NCBI GenBank assembly: GCA_963922715.1
Contig: CAWUJT010000003.1
Coordinates: 7,055-71,054, forward strand
Origin: CAWUJT01 sp963922715
GTDB lineage: Bacteria > Pseudomonadota > Alphaproteobacteria > Rhodobacterales > Rhodobacteraceae
DNA length: 64,000 nucleotides
Reading direction: 5' to 3'
The notes under the pieces are model-generated. The model had not been told where the DNA came from, did not search any database, and worked only from the letters and a program-made list of their open reading frames with translations. Made by a program: the position numbers and the translations under genes. Positions 8,685 to 17,952 of this stretch are shown here, piece by piece. The first letter of the stretch is position 1, and every line of letters starts with the position of its first letter.

Positions 8685-10280
8685 CTATCTATTTATGGAA
8701 GAACGCCATGCCATGATCTGTTCTACAGCGAAATTTGTCGCCTGATCGCTCCTATCCTCAGGCTGAGCGCCAGGGGTATCTAACAACGGACCTAGTTCGG
8801 TGGCCATTTCCTTGCCGAGTTCAACACCCCATTGATCAAAGGAGTTGATCCCAAGAATAACGCCCTCCACAAACACGCGGTGTTCATAACAGGCAATGAT
8901 TTGTCCCAGCACAAAAGGGGTGAGCTTTGGATACAGCATGAGCGTTGAGGGACGGTTGCCCAAAAAGGCCCGATGCGGGGCAAGACCTGTGTCTTTATGC
9001 CCAAACCGAGAACGCACTTCTTCAACACTGCGTCCATCTGTCAACGCCTTGGCTTGTGCCAGACAGTTTGCGATGATCAGGCGGTGATGATGGTCGAGCG
9101 TTGGCTCATGGCCGCGTGCCGCCAACAAAAAGTCCACGGGCATAGGTGTCGGCCCCTGGTGGATCAGCTGGAAAAACGCATGTTGTCCATTTGTCCCCGG
9201 CTCTCCCCAAACAACAGGGCCAGTTGGCCCTGGGCTCGGGGCGCCATCAAGGCAAACGGATTTTCCATTGCTCTCCATTTCCAGTTGTTGAAGATAGGCG
9301 GGCAAGCGGCTGAGGCGCTGGTCATAGGGGATGACAGCGCGTGTGGGATAACCACAGACCTGATGATGCCACAGGCCAACCAAAGCCAGGGCCACGGGGA
9401 TATTCCTCTGCAGCGGCGCAGATTGAAAGTGATCGTCCATATCTCGCCCGCCAGCCAGGAAATCTTCAAACCGTTCAGGGCCAATGGCAATCATCAAAGC
9501 CAGACCAATCGGCCCCCACAGGGAATAGCGCCCACCAACCCAATCGGCGAAGCCAAACATCCGGTCTTCAGCAATCCCAAAGGCCGCCACACGCGCCGTT
9601 GCCGTAGACACCGCAACAAACTGCGCAGCTGGGTCAGGCAAGGCCGCCATCCACTGCCGCGCGGTTTCTGCATTTGTCATGGTCTCTAGGGTTGTGAATG
9701 TCTTGGAGGCGACGATGATCAGTGTGGTCGACGGATCAAGACCACGCACCGTATCGGTGAAATCTGCCCCATCGATGTTTGAAACAAAATGCACCTGTGG
9801 CCCATCAGCAAAGGGGGCGAGCGCCCGCACCGCCATGGCCGGCCCCAGATCAGAGCCGCCAATGCCGATATTCACAACATCCCGAATCGCACCCCCTGCC
9901 CCGCGATAAGAGCCATCGCGCACGGATTGCGCAAAGGCACGCATCCGTGCAAAGGTCGCGCGCACCTGTGGCATAACGTCTTGACCCTCGACCGGAATCA
10001 CGGCCCCGTCGCGCGCGCGCAGGGCTGTGTGCAAAACCGCACGCTGTTCTGTGACGTTGATTTTCTGGCCCTCAAACATCGCCTCCCGCGCCTCTGGCAC
10101 AGGAGCCGCCAACGCAATCAACGCCTGCCAAACATGCCGCGTGATTGATGTTCGGGAGAAATCAAACACAAAATCCCCATGCTGCAACCGCTTTATAGAG
10201 GTCAAATCAGCATCTTTGATCAGCTCCCGGATATTCGCACCGGTCAAATCTTTCAGTTCAGCGATCTTTTCCCAAAACAT
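8685..10280 (-). CDS. pgi: Glucose-6-phosphate isomerase
   Basis: 531 residues. Interconverts glucose-6-phosphate and fructose-6-phosphate in the cytosol. Family signatures are NIGIGGSDLGPAMA near residue 140, the catalytic Glu in QQLEMESNGK near 340, and the second PGI signature with FDQWGVELGK near 485. The frame extends 49 codons further upstream into zwf, but the ATG at 10280 is preceded by AGAGGAAG and begins the conserved sequence MFWEKIAEL. It follows zwf with an 11-base gap and is clearly co-transcribed with it. Confidence 0.94.
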   Translation of the reverse strand: MFWEKIAELKDLTGANIRELIKDADLTSIKRLQHGDFVFDFSRTSITRHVWQALIALAAPVPEAREAMFEGQKINVTEQRAVLHTALRARDGAVIPVEGQDVMPQVRATFARMRAFAQSVRDGSYRGAGGAIRDVVNIGIGGSDLGPAMAVRALAPFADGPQVHFVSNIDGADFTDTVRGLDPSTTLIIVASKTFTTLETMTNAETARQWMAALPDPAAQFVAVSTATARVAAFGIAEDRMFGFADWVGGRYSLWGPIGLALMIAIGPERFEDFLAGGRDMDDHFQSAPLQRNIPVALALVGLWHHQVCGYPTRAVIPYDQRLSRLPAYLQQLEMESNGKSVCLDGAPSPGPTGPVVWGEPGTNGQHAFFQLIHQGPTPMPVDFLLAARGHEPTLDHHHRLIIANCLAQAKALTDGRSVEEVRSRFGHKDTGLAPHRAFLGNRPSTLMLYPKLTPFVLGQIIACYEHRVFVEGVILGINSFDQWGVELGKEMATELGPLLDTPGAQPEDRSDQATNFAVEQIMAWRSSINR

Positions 10281-10291
10281 CCGCTTCCTCT

Positions 10292-11746
10292 TTAACTCAA
10301 GGGGTGCCACCGGCGCCCATCTCGGTGGATCAGGGCCAGCGCCTCTTCCGGCCCGCTCGAGCCTGGCGCATAAAGCAACGGCTTTTGTGCGGCTTCTGTC
10401 CAAGCTGCAATCGTGGGATCGGTCCAAGCCCAGGCGGCCTCCACCTCGTCGCCACGCATGAACAGCGTTTGATTGCCACGGATCACATCCATAATCAGCC
10501 GCTCATAAGCATCGGGGACGTCGGCAGCGGCCGGGCCAAGCGCCTCGGCAAAGGTCATATCAAGGGGCACATCCATCAACCGCATCCCGCCCGGTCCAGG
10601 CTCTTTGATTGTGACAAACAATTCAATGCCTTCATCGGGCTGCAACCGGATGGACAAACGGTTAGGGCTGCCTGATGTTTGCGGCCCAAAGATTGAATGC
10701 GGTGGGGTGTTGAACTGGACAACAATCTCTGAGCGCCGAGCGGTAAGGCGCTTACCCGTGCGCAGATAAAACGGGGTCCCTTTCCACCGCCAGTTCGACA
10801 GGCCAAGTTTGAGGGCGATAAAACTCTCGGTCAAAGACTCATCCGTCTCAACATCGTCCAAGTATGCCGGGCCACCATCCTTTCCGCCATACTGACCCCG
10901 CACAATGTCATGTGGTGCGACGGGATCAAGCGCCCGGATCACTTTGAGTTTCTCATCACGCACCGCATCAGGTTCAAATCGAGAGGGGGGTTCCATCGCT
11001 GTCAGACAAAGAAGCTGCATCAAATGGTTTTGCACCATATCTCGCATAGCGCCTGAGGCGTCATAATATGCACCTCGCCCCGCAACCCCAACCGTTTCCG
11101 CAACCGTGATTTGCACGTGATCGATGTATTGCGCGTTCCAAAGCGGTTCAAACAGGATATTGCCAAAGCGAATAGCCATAAGGTTTTGCACTGTCTCTTT
11201 GCCAAGATAATGGTCGATGCGGTAAATTTGCGCCTCATGAAAACTTGCCCGCAAGGCTGCATTCAGCGCCTGCGCACTGGCCAAATCATCACCAAAAGGC
11301 TTTTCAACAACGATCCGGCTGTCCGGGCCTGCAATACCATAGGCTTTCAACCTTTGGGCGATATCGCCAAACAGCGCCGGGCTGACAGAAAAGTAAAAAG
11401 CGCGCACCACATCGCCTGGGCGCATCTTTTCCCGAAGCGCTGTCCAGCCAACCTCTCCTTGGGCATCCAGCGACACGTAATCAAGTTGTGCCAGAAAGGC
11501 ATCAATCTTGATCGCAGGGCATTCGCCATGGGGCAGGAACGTGAAAAGCGCGGCGCGCACCTCTTTGCGAAATGCCTCTGGCGTCAAGTCACTACGGGCG
11601 ACACCGATCACACGGGCGGCAGCAGGCATCTGTCCTGCGCAGGCGCGGCGATAAAGACCCGGTAGGATTTTACGGCGCGCTAAATCACCGGTGGCCCCGA
11701 AGATCACAAGATCAAACGGGTTTACGGGGATTACGCGTGCAACCAT
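10292..11746 (-). CDS. zwf: Glucose-6-phosphate 1-dehydrogenase
   Basis: 484 residues. Oxidises glucose-6-phosphate to 6-phosphogluconolactone with NAD(P)+. The dinucleotide fold GATGDLARRKILPGLY is at residues 14-30, and the active-site signature RIDHYLGKETVQNL near 175. The start has GAGG eight bases upstream. It is the first gene of zwf-pgi. The phosphogluconolactonase gene pgl, often found between these two genes in relatives, is absent here. anmK lies 41 bases upstream on the same strand. Confidence 0.94.
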   Translation of the reverse strand: MVARVIPVNPFDLVIFGATGDLARRKILPGLYRRACAGQMPAAARVIGVARSDLTPEAFRKEVRAALFTFLPHGECPAIKIDAFLAQLDYVSLDAQGEVGWTALREKMRPGDVVRAFYFSVSPALFGDIAQRLKAYGIAGPDSRIVVEKPFGDDLASAQALNAALRASFHEAQIYRIDHYLGKETVQNLMAIRFGNILFEPLWNAQYIDHVQITVAETVGVAGRGAYYDASGAMRDMVQNHLMQLLCLTAMEPPSRFEPDAVRDEKLKVIRALDPVAPHDIVRGQYGGKDGGPAYLDDVETDESLTESFIALKLGLSNWRWKGTPFYLRTGKRLTARRSEIVVQFNTPPHSIFGPQTSGSPNRLSIRLQPDEGIELFVTIKEPGPGGMRLMDVPLDMTFAEALGPAAADVPDAYERLIMDVIRGNQTLFMRGDEVEAAWAWTDPTIAAWTEAAQKPLLYAPGSSGPEEALALIHRDGRRWHPLS

Positions 11747-11787
11747 GTCTTCGGCCTCTTATGATTGTTGTCTTGCTACGGTCCACA

Positions 11788-12870
11788 TCAGGCGCTGTCC
11801 AGCCCGGGTTGAGAAATTTGCCCGCCCCCAACCGCGGCCCGCACCCCTGTGGTGGAGGGAAAACTGGTTGGCAAACCACGCTTCACGCGCAAAGCAAGAT
11901 AGCCAAAGGCTTGTGCCTCCAGCATGTCCCCGTCTAAGCCGACCTCTTCAACCGGGCGGACCGATAAGGATAGGCGCGCCTTCAAAGCGGCCATTATGGT
12001 GGGATTTTTACGCCCGCCCCCTGTGACCAAAAGGTCATGAGGTATTTGGGGGCAATGTTGTACCCCCAGCCACACCGTCTCTGCGATCAAGGCGACAAGA
12101 GTGGCCGCGGCATCCGCAGGGTTTAATGTCTGCAAATTCGGCGACAGCACATCGCGATCAAGCGATTTGGGTGGGATGCGCGCATAATAAGGGCGCGCCA
12201 AAGCGGCTTGCAAAGCATCCCTGTCCACCTGCCCCTGTGCCGCCAACGCCCCGTTTGCATCGTAATCCCCCAGGCCCGAAGCCTGCACCAGATCATTGAG
12301 CGGCGCATTGGCGGGACCGGTATCAAACGCCAACAGGCCCTGCCCCATCGTGTCTGCCGTTGGATCAACCCAGGTCAGATTACCCACCCCGCCAAGATTG
12401 AGAAACGCCACCGGCTTGGTCGCACCGATCCAGCGCGCACAGGCGAAATGAAAGGCCGGGGCAAGCGGTGCCCCCTGCCCGCCTAAGGTGACATCTGCCG
12501 TGCGAAAGTCCCACACAACCGGGCGCCCAATGGCCTGGGCCAGGCGCGCGCCATCGCATGCTTGGTGTGTGCCCCGCCCCTCGGGCTCATGCGCCAAGGT
12601 TTGTCCATGAAAGCCCACAAGATCACCGGGAAGATCTGTAATAAGCTGAGCATGGGCACGTTCAATCATCTCCGCCGCTTCTGCGACACCGGGATCATCC
12701 GGCCAACAGCCCAATACCTTTTGCAACTGACGACGCTCCTTGGCTGCATAGGGGCGATAGGCATGGGGACCAAACTCAAAAATATCCACACCATCGGTGC
12801 GCAGGCAGGCGGCATCTACACCGTCAAGTGACGTTCCTGACATCGTACCAAGCACCCAAGTTCCTGTCAT
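11788..12870 (-). CDS. anmK: Anhydro-N-acetylmuramic acid kinase
   Basis: 360 residues. Phosphorylates and hydrolyses 1,6-anhydro-MurNAc to MurNAc-6-phosphate during cell-wall recycling. The sugar-kinase ATP motif GTMSGTSLDGVDAA is at residues 8-21, GFHGQTLAHEP near 108, and the C-terminal VTGGGRKNPTIM near 286. An AAGGG lies a few bases before the ATG. It is divergent from tyrS, the usual neighbour of anmK in Rhodobacterales as I recall it. Confidence 0.92.
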   Translation of the reverse strand: MTGTWVLGTMSGTSLDGVDAACLRTDGVDIFEFGPHAYRPYAAKERRQLQKVLGCWPDDPGVAEAAEMIERAHAQLITDLPGDLVGFHGQTLAHEPEGRGTHQACDGARLAQAIGRPVVWDFRTADVTLGGQGAPLAPAFHFACARWIGATKPVAFLNLGGVGNLTWVDPTADTMGQGLLAFDTGPANAPLNDLVQASGLGDYDANGALAAQGQVDRDALQAALARPYYARIPPKSLDRDVLSPNLQTLNPADAAATLVALIAETVWLGVQHCPQIPHDLLVTGGGRKNPTIMAALKARLSLSVRPVEEVGLDGDMLEAQAFGYLALRVKRGLPTSFPSTTGVRAAVGGGQISQPGLDSA

Positions 12871-12934
12871 CTGCCCTTTCCCTTGCTGGTTTCACAGGTT
12901 ATGTCCCTGCCAGAGTATGATGAGACCAGATGCG

Positions 12935-14185
12935 ATGACCTACCACCCCAAATCCGAATTTTTGACGGAAATTCTTGCCCGCGGCTTTCTTGCCGATTGT
13001 ACGGATATTGAAGAGCTCGACCAGAGGTTCTACACCACGGTTGTGACAGGCTACATTGGGTTTGATCTAACGGCGCAGTCTCTTACCATCGGCAACCTTG
13101 TGCAGATCATGCTGCTGCGCTGGATGCAACGAACAGGCCACCGCCCGATTACATTGATGGGGGGCGGGACGACCAAGGTGGGTGATCCCTCGGGCAAAGA
13201 TGAGATGCGCAAGATCCTCCCACTGGAGCAGATTGAGGCAAATGCCCAAAGCATCCGCCGTGTGTTCGCGAAATATATCTCTTACGGCGACGGCCCGACA
13301 GATTCACCTCTGGTCAACAATGCTGAATGGCTGGATGAGATCAAATACATCGATTTTCTTCGTGATATTGGCAAGCACTTCACCATCAATCGTATGTTGG
13401 CCTTTGAGAGTGTCAAATCGCGGCTCGACCGGGAACAACCGCTCAGCTTTATTGAATTCAACTATCTGCTTTTGCAAAGTTACGATTTTCTGGAACTTTA
13501 CCGGCGATACGACTGTATCTTGCAAATGGGCGGCTCTGACCAATGGGGAAACATTGTCTCGGGCGCGAATCTTATTCGCCGTATGGATGCTGCAGACGCC
13601 TTTGGGCTAACCACACCGCTGGTCACGAGGGCCGATGGCAAAAAGATGGGCAAATCCGCCGAGGGGGCTGTGTGGTTGAATGAGGATATGATGTCGCCGT
13701 ATGCTTTCTGGCAATGGTGGCGCAATGTGCCGGATGCCGATGTTGGGAAATTCTTACGCATGTTCACAGAACTGCCCCTGGATGAATGTGACAGATTGGG
13801 CGCGCTTGGCGGGTCGGACATCAACGATGCCAAGATTGTTTTGGCCAATGAAGTGACCACCTTGCTGCATGGGGCGCAGGCGGCCGCAACCGCCGAGGCC
13901 ACCGCGCGGGATGTCTTTGAAAAGGGGGGCGTGGGTGACGACTTGCCGACGCTTGATTTGTCCAAAGCGGAGCTTTCAGACGGCATGTCGATAGTGCAAC
14001 TCATCGTGCGGGCGGGTCTGGCTAAGTCAGGCAAGGAAGCCAAACGACTGATTGCCGAGGGCGGCGCGCGCTGCAACGATAAAAGCGTCACCGACCCAAG
14101 CCAACTTTTGACACAAAGCGATTTTGCCACCCCGATGAAGCTGTCGGCGGGTAAAAAAAGGCATGCTTTGGTGCGTCTACACTGA
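12935..14185 (+). CDS. tyrS: Tyrosine--tRNA ligase
   Basis: 416 residues. Class I synthetase that charges tRNA-Tyr. The KMSKS loop is present as KKMGKS near 240, and the C-terminal S4-like RNA-binding domain is seen in LIVRAGLAKSGKEAKRLI near 355. The HIGH-motif position reads SLTIGN, so the first His of the motif appears to be Thr. The open frame extends upstream to 12797 within anmK; family similarity starts at MTYHPKSEF (12935). An alternative pair of ATGs lies at 12917. Convergent with trpF, 18 bases apart. Confidence 0.93.
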   Translation: MTYHPKSEFLTEILARGFLADCTDIEELDQRFYTTVVTGYIGFDLTAQSLTIGNLVQIMLLRWMQRTGHRPITLMGGGTTKVGDPSGKDEMRKILPLEQIEANAQSIRRVFAKYISYGDGPTDSPLVNNAEWLDEIKYIDFLRDIGKHFTINRMLAFESVKSRLDREQPLSFIEFNYLLLQSYDFLELYRRYDCILQMGGSDQWGNIVSGANLIRRMDAADAFGLTTPLVTRADGKKMGKSAEGAVWLNEDMMSPYAFWQWWRNVPDADVGKFLRMFTELPLDECDRLGALGGSDINDAKIVLANEVTTLLHGAQAAATAEATARDVFEKGGVGDDLPTLDLSKAELSDGMSIVQLIVRAGLAKSGKEAKRLIAEGGARCNDKSVTDPSQLLTQSDFATPMKLSAGKKRHALVRLH

Positions 14186-14203
14186 CATATGTTGTGCGCC
14201 TCT

Positions 14204-14872
14204 TTATGAGACGGCGGAAGGCTGCGATGACCGCGCGTTTGCCACAAAATCACGGATCAGGGCGGGATCTTTCTGCCCCACCGAATGCTCCACACCAGAG
14301 CTGACATCAACTTGGCAGGCTCCGGTTTTTTCTATGGCCTCCGATACGTTCTGAGGCGTAAGTCCGCCCGCCAATAACCATGGGCATTTCCAGAATGTGC
14401 GATTGGAAAGCAATCGCCAGTCAAAGGCCACCCCGTTGCCCCCTGGCAAGGTGCTGCCTTTGGGAGGGCGCGCATCAACCAAAATTTGATCGGCAACATC
14501 TTCAAAAAGATCGATTTCAGCCAGATCGCTTTCCTCTGACAAACCAATCGCTTTAATCACCGGCAGACCGAAACGCGCCCGTATATCTTTGACGCGCGCT
14601 GGCACCTCTTGCCCATGGAGTTGTATATAATCAATTGGCACAGTGTCTATGATCTGAGCAAGCTGAGCGTCGTCCATATCCACAACAAGGCCAACTTTTT
14701 TGATATTTGGATGACATGCCAAAGCCAGAGAGCGCGCAATCTGTGGCGAAAGCACACGTGGTGAGCCTGGATAAAAATTCAATCCAACATAGAAAACACC
14801 AGTCGCATTGACAGCATCAATATCGGCAAGTGTTTTTACGCCGCATATCTTGACGGCAATCTGCGGCTTCAC
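14204..14872 (-). CDS. trpF: Phosphoribosylanthranilate isomerase
   Basis: 222 residues. Amadori rearrangement of phosphoribosylanthranilate in tryptophan synthesis. The catalytic Cys is in VKICGVKT at residues 7-14, with LHGQE near 83, the catalytic Asp in ILVDARPPKGS near 133, and phosphate-binding GGLTPQNV and SSGVE motifs. The start is GTG in a 4-base overlap with the lapA stop (GTGA). It is the last gene of ihfB-lapA-trpF; trpB does not follow here, and trpA lies 41 kb away. Confidence 0.92.
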   Translation of the reverse strand: MKPQIAVKICGVKTLADIDAVNATGVFYVGLNFYPGSPRVLSPQIARSLALACHPNIKKVGLVVDMDDAQLAQIIDTVPIDYIQLHGQEVPARVKDIRARFGLPVIKAIGLSEESDLAEIDLFEDVADQILVDARPPKGSTLPGGNGVAFDWRLLSNRTFWKCPWLLAGGLTPQNVSEAIEKTGACQVDVSSGVEHSVGQKDPALIRDFVANARSSQPSAVS

Positions 14873-15243
14873 TGCTTGGCATTTCCCTCTATCAGAGCAA
14901 TCACATCATCGTCATGATCACCCGATCGACGTTGCATCTTCCGCACTTTGCGGTGTAGCTGATCCGCTTCACGTTTGGCTTTCGCGCCCTCTGCCCGCAG
15001 CCTATATTCTCGCAACCACTCCCAAAGATAACCCAAAGCCAACCCGAGCACCACAGCACCAAAGATCACCAGGTAAAGGGGCAGAACGATCATATTCGGC
15101 AAACCGATCACATTTGCCAGGACATCTGGCAGCCCGCGAAGCTCAACACTGTTTCTATTTGCAAGCAAAACAGTCACAAGCAGAAATCCAAGGACAATCA
15201 AAAATATCAGTTTAGTTAATCGTATCACTTTGATGAGACTCAA
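14869..15243 (-). CDS. lapA: LapA family (DUF1049) membrane protein
   Basis: 124 residues. Two hydrophobic segments (about residues 8-27 and 48-70) followed by a charged coiled-coil tail match LapA/DUF1049, an inner-membrane family linked in E. coli to lipopolysaccharide assembly and LpxC control. The TTG start overlaps the ihfB stop (TTGA); a GTG five codons later (15228) is an alternative that also fits the family N-terminus. Overlaps at both ends tie it to ihfB and trpF. Confidence 0.8.
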   Translation of the reverse strand: MSLIKVIRLTKLIFLIVLGFLLVTVLLANRNSVELRGLPDVLANVIGLPNMIVLPLYLVIFGAVVLGLALGYLWEWLREYRLRAEGAKAKREADQLHRKVRKMQRRSGDHDDDVIALIEGNAKQ

Positions 15244-15527
15244 TCTGTGTGACCATTGAGCCTATCGCGCAAAAGCTTGCCAGTTTTGAAGAAGGGGACA
15301 TATTTTTCTTCAACGTTCACAGACGCCCCAGTTCGTGGATTACGTCCAGTCCGTGCATCACGCTTTTTTACTGAGAATGCCCCAAACCCCCTAAGCTCGA
15401 CCCGGTCACCTGTGGCCATAGCCTCAACGATTTCCTCAAAAATCGTATCAACGATTTTCTCAACATCTCTTAAATAAAGATGAGGATTGTCATCGGCTAT
15501 TTTTTGTATCAACTCTGAGCGTATCAT
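15240..15527 (-). CDS. ihfB: Integration host factor subunit beta
   Basis: 95 residues, the usual size. Forms IHF with the alpha subunit to bend DNA in recombination, replication and transcription. The HU/IHF signature VELRGFGAFSVKKRDAR and the beta-arm GRNPRTG with the intercalating Pro are visible. The ATG has GAGGG five bases upstream. First gene of the ihfB-lapA-trpF operon; rpsA lies 197 bases upstream in the same direction. Confidence 0.95.
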   Translation of the reverse strand: MIRSELIQKIADDNPHLYLRDVEKIVDTIFEEIVEAMATGDRVELRGFGAFSVKKRDARTGRNPRTGASVNVEEKYVPFFKTGKLLRDRLNGHTD

Positions 15528-15676
15528 TTTCCCTCAAGCGTCATTCTTATAACATTGCCAACTTATTCTATTCTGAAAAAGATCCGAATTGAAAAGGAAA
15601 AATGTAAATTCCCTAAAGAAACATGTCACAAATAAGAGTTTTCTTCGAATATTGATGACACAGCAACGACTCGACC

Positions 15677-15702
15677 GTCTTCCCAACCTATCTTGGGAAG
15701 AC
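15677..15702 (-). terminator. Stem-loop after rpsA
   Basis: A perfect 10-bp stem (GTCTTCCCAA and its complement) with a 6-base loop starts 23 bases after the rpsA stop. There is no U-run behind it, so it may be an mRNA-stabilising or factor-dependent end rather than a classical intrinsic terminator. Confidence 0.45.
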
Positions 15703-15724
15703 AATCAAGTCCTTAGTCTTCAAA

Positions 15725-17404
15725 TCAATCATTCGATTTAAGGGCTGCCCCCAAGATATCACCAAGCGATGCCCCTGAGTCGGAAGATCCATATTGTTCT
15801 ACGGCTTCCTTCTCTTCAGCAATTTCACGAGCTTTAATGGAGAGCCCAAGTCGGCGTGACTTGCTGTCAACATTGGTCACACGCACATCAACTTTGTCGC
15901 CAATTTGAAAATGTTCCGGGCGCTGTTCCGAACGATCACGGCTAAGGTCCGAACGTCGAATGAAAGAAGTCATGCCCTCATAAGTCACTTCGATACCGCC
16001 ATCTTCGATTTTCGTCACTTCAACTGTGATCACCGTTCCGCGCTTCACGTCACCCGTGGCTTGTTTAAACGGATCTTCTCCAGCGGCTTTGATGGACAAA
16101 GAAATACGCTCTTTTTCAACATCGACCTCTGAAACAACGGCCTTCACCATATCGCCTTTGTTATAGTCGCCGATCACGTCTTCGCCTCGGCCTTCCCAGG
16201 TCAAGTCGGACAAGTGAACCATACCATCGATATCGCCAGGCAAGCCAATGAAAAGTCCAAACTCCGTGATGTTGCGGATTTCGCCTTCGACAGGGGTGCC
16301 GACAGGATGGGTTTCCTCAAACAGCTCCCAAGGATTGCGCATGGTCTGTTTGAGCCCAAGGGACACGCGCCGCTTGACCTGGTCGATCTCCAACACCATG
16401 ACTTCAACTTCCTGGCTTGTGGATACGATTTTGCCAGGATGAACGTTCTTCTTGGTCCAAGACATCTCGGTGACATGAACAAGGCCTTCAACACCAGCTT
16501 CCAGTTCAACGAAAGCGCCATAATCCGTGATGTTCGTGACATGGCCGTGGTGAACAGACCCCAGGGGATATTTTGCCACGACAACATTCCAGGGATCTTC
16601 TTGCAATTGCTTCATACCCAAAGATATCCGATGAGTGTCTTTGTTGATTTTGATCACCTGAACCTTTATCGTCTCACCGATGTTCAAAACTTCCCGCGGA
16701 TCGTTGACCCGGCGCCAGGCAATATCTGTGACATGCAGCAATCCATCAACCCCACCGAGATCGATAAACGCGCCATACTCGGTGATATTTTTCACCACAC
16801 CGTCAACAGCCATCCCTTCTTCGAGGTTGCCAATGACTTCTGCACGTTGCTCGGCACGGCTTTCTTCAAGGATCGCGCGGCGCGAAACGACAATATTTCC
16901 ACGACGTCGATCCATTTTCAGGATCTGGAAAGGTTGTTTTAAGTTCATCAACGGACCCGCATCGCGCACAGGCCGCACATCGACTTGCGAGCCAGGCAAA
17001 AACGCCACGGCCCCGCCAAGATCAACTGTAAAGCCACCTTTCACACGGCCAAAAATGGCACCGTCAACACGATCCTCGTTTTCATAGGCTTTTTCCAACC
17101 GATCCCAGGCTTCTTCACGCCGGGCCATCTCACGGCTGATCACAGCCTCTCCTTTCACGCTTTCGACTGAGCGTAAAAATACTTCTACGTTGTCGCCAAC
17201 CGCGACTTCTGGGGCTTCTCCAGGATTTGCGAATTCTTTCAGGTCGACACGCCCTTCCATTTTATAGCCTACGTCGATGATGGCTTGGCCCGCCTCTATG
17301 GCGATGACCTTGCCCGTTACAACAGAGCCTTCATTTGGCGTGTCAATTTCGAAACTTTCTTTCAGGAGGGCTTCGAATTCCTCCATCGTTGCATTTTGCG
17401 CCAT
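15725..17404 (-). CDS. rpsA: 30S ribosomal protein S1
   Basis: 559 residues with six S1 RNA-binding repeats, recognisable by recurring VKNITEYGAFIDL- or ITDYGAFVEL-type strands. It binds mRNA on the small ribosomal subunit. The frame stays open 33 codons further upstream, but the conserved N-terminus MAQNATMEEFEALL starts at 17404; an intermediate ATG at 17431 exists. The 175 bases upstream contain three copies of CAGAGCG. In relatives rpsA directly follows cmk; here arsR and DUF6428 genes lie between. Confidence 0.95.
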   Translation of the reverse strand: MAQNATMEEFEALLKESFEIDTPNEGSVVTGKVIAIEAGQAIIDVGYKMEGRVDLKEFANPGEAPEVAVGDNVEVFLRSVESVKGEAVISREMARREEAWDRLEKAYENEDRVDGAIFGRVKGGFTVDLGGAVAFLPGSQVDVRPVRDAGPLMNLKQPFQILKMDRRRGNIVVSRRAILEESRAEQRAEVIGNLEEGMAVDGVVKNITEYGAFIDLGGVDGLLHVTDIAWRRVNDPREVLNIGETIKVQVIKINKDTHRISLGMKQLQEDPWNVVVAKYPLGSVHHGHVTNITDYGAFVELEAGVEGLVHVTEMSWTKKNVHPGKIVSTSQEVEVMVLEIDQVKRRVSLGLKQTMRNPWELFEETHPVGTPVEGEIRNITEFGLFIGLPGDIDGMVHLSDLTWEGRGEDVIGDYNKGDMVKAVVSEVDVEKERISLSIKAAGEDPFKQATGDVKRGTVITVEVTKIEDGGIEVTYEGMTSFIRRSDLSRDRSEQRPEHFQIGDKVDVRVTNVDSKSRRLGLSIKAREIAEEKEAVEQYGSSDSGASLGDILGAALKSND

Positions 17405-17464
17405 GTGGCTATGGGGTCCTTTATTTAACATTTGACGGGCCAGGCGGTTGTCTCCGCCGGTCTT

Positions 17465-17547
17465 TTCAGAGCGTTTGATCCACAAAAATATGACCCGGTT
17501 CAAGCCGGTTCAGAGCGGACAGACATGCACATAACGAGGTCAGAGCG
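17465..17547. repeat. Three CAGAGCG repeats in the rpsA upstream region
   Basis: CAGAGCG occurs at 17467, 17511 and 17541, and the 8-mer CCGGTTCA occurs twice at 17495 and 17505. All lie between the arsR stop and the rpsA start, where the rpsA promoter and leader must be. Function is unknown. Confidence 0.4.
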
Positions 17548-17579
17548 ATCTGACAAGGCCCGCTGTGTCGTTATTATTG

Positions 17580-17906
17580 TCATTTATCGTCCTCTGTGCA
17601 GCAATCGTTTTCAGAATGCCCACCGCCGCAACATTCCTCCAGGACATAGGCCACCAAATCCTCCAGCGTTGCAAACGCAACACAATAGATGATGTGCCGC
17701 CCTTTTCGTGTGCCTGCGATCAAGCTAGCCGCCTCCAACGTGCGCAGATGAAAAGACAAGCGGGGCGGGGGAACATCCAAGCGCGCCGCGATTTCGCCCG
17801 CAGACAGACCGCGCCGGCCAGATTGAACCAAGAGGCGCAAAATAGAGAGACGCGTCGCCTCAGAGAGCGCAGCAAAAGCAATCAGAGCTTGACATTCATC
17901 CATCAT
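17580..17906 (-). CDS. ArsR/SmtB family transcriptional regulator
   Basis: 108 residues with a winged helix-turn-helix: LSILRLLVQSGRRGLSAGEIAARL near 20-45, then RLSFHLRTLEAASLI. The C-terminus carries two Cys-Cys pairs (EECCGGGHSENDCC), a plausible thiol site for As(III) or another soft metal, resembling the C-terminal-cysteine class of ArsR. It is divergent from the DUF6428 gene with 46 bases between starts, where its operator should lie. This pair sits between cmk and rpsA, so it looks inserted. Confidence 0.85.
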   Translation of the reverse strand: MMDECQALIAFAALSEATRLSILRLLVQSGRRGLSAGEIAARLDVPPPRLSFHLRTLEAASLIAGTRKGRHIIYCVAFATLEDLVAYVLEECCGGGHSENDCCTEDDK

Positions 17907-17952
17907 TTCAACTTTTATTTAATTAAACGAATCTTGAAATAAGGAGTATCCC

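Noticed and set aside
13498..14253. 251-codon frame opposite tyrS
   Set aside because: Ser-rich antisense translation; tyrS is certain.
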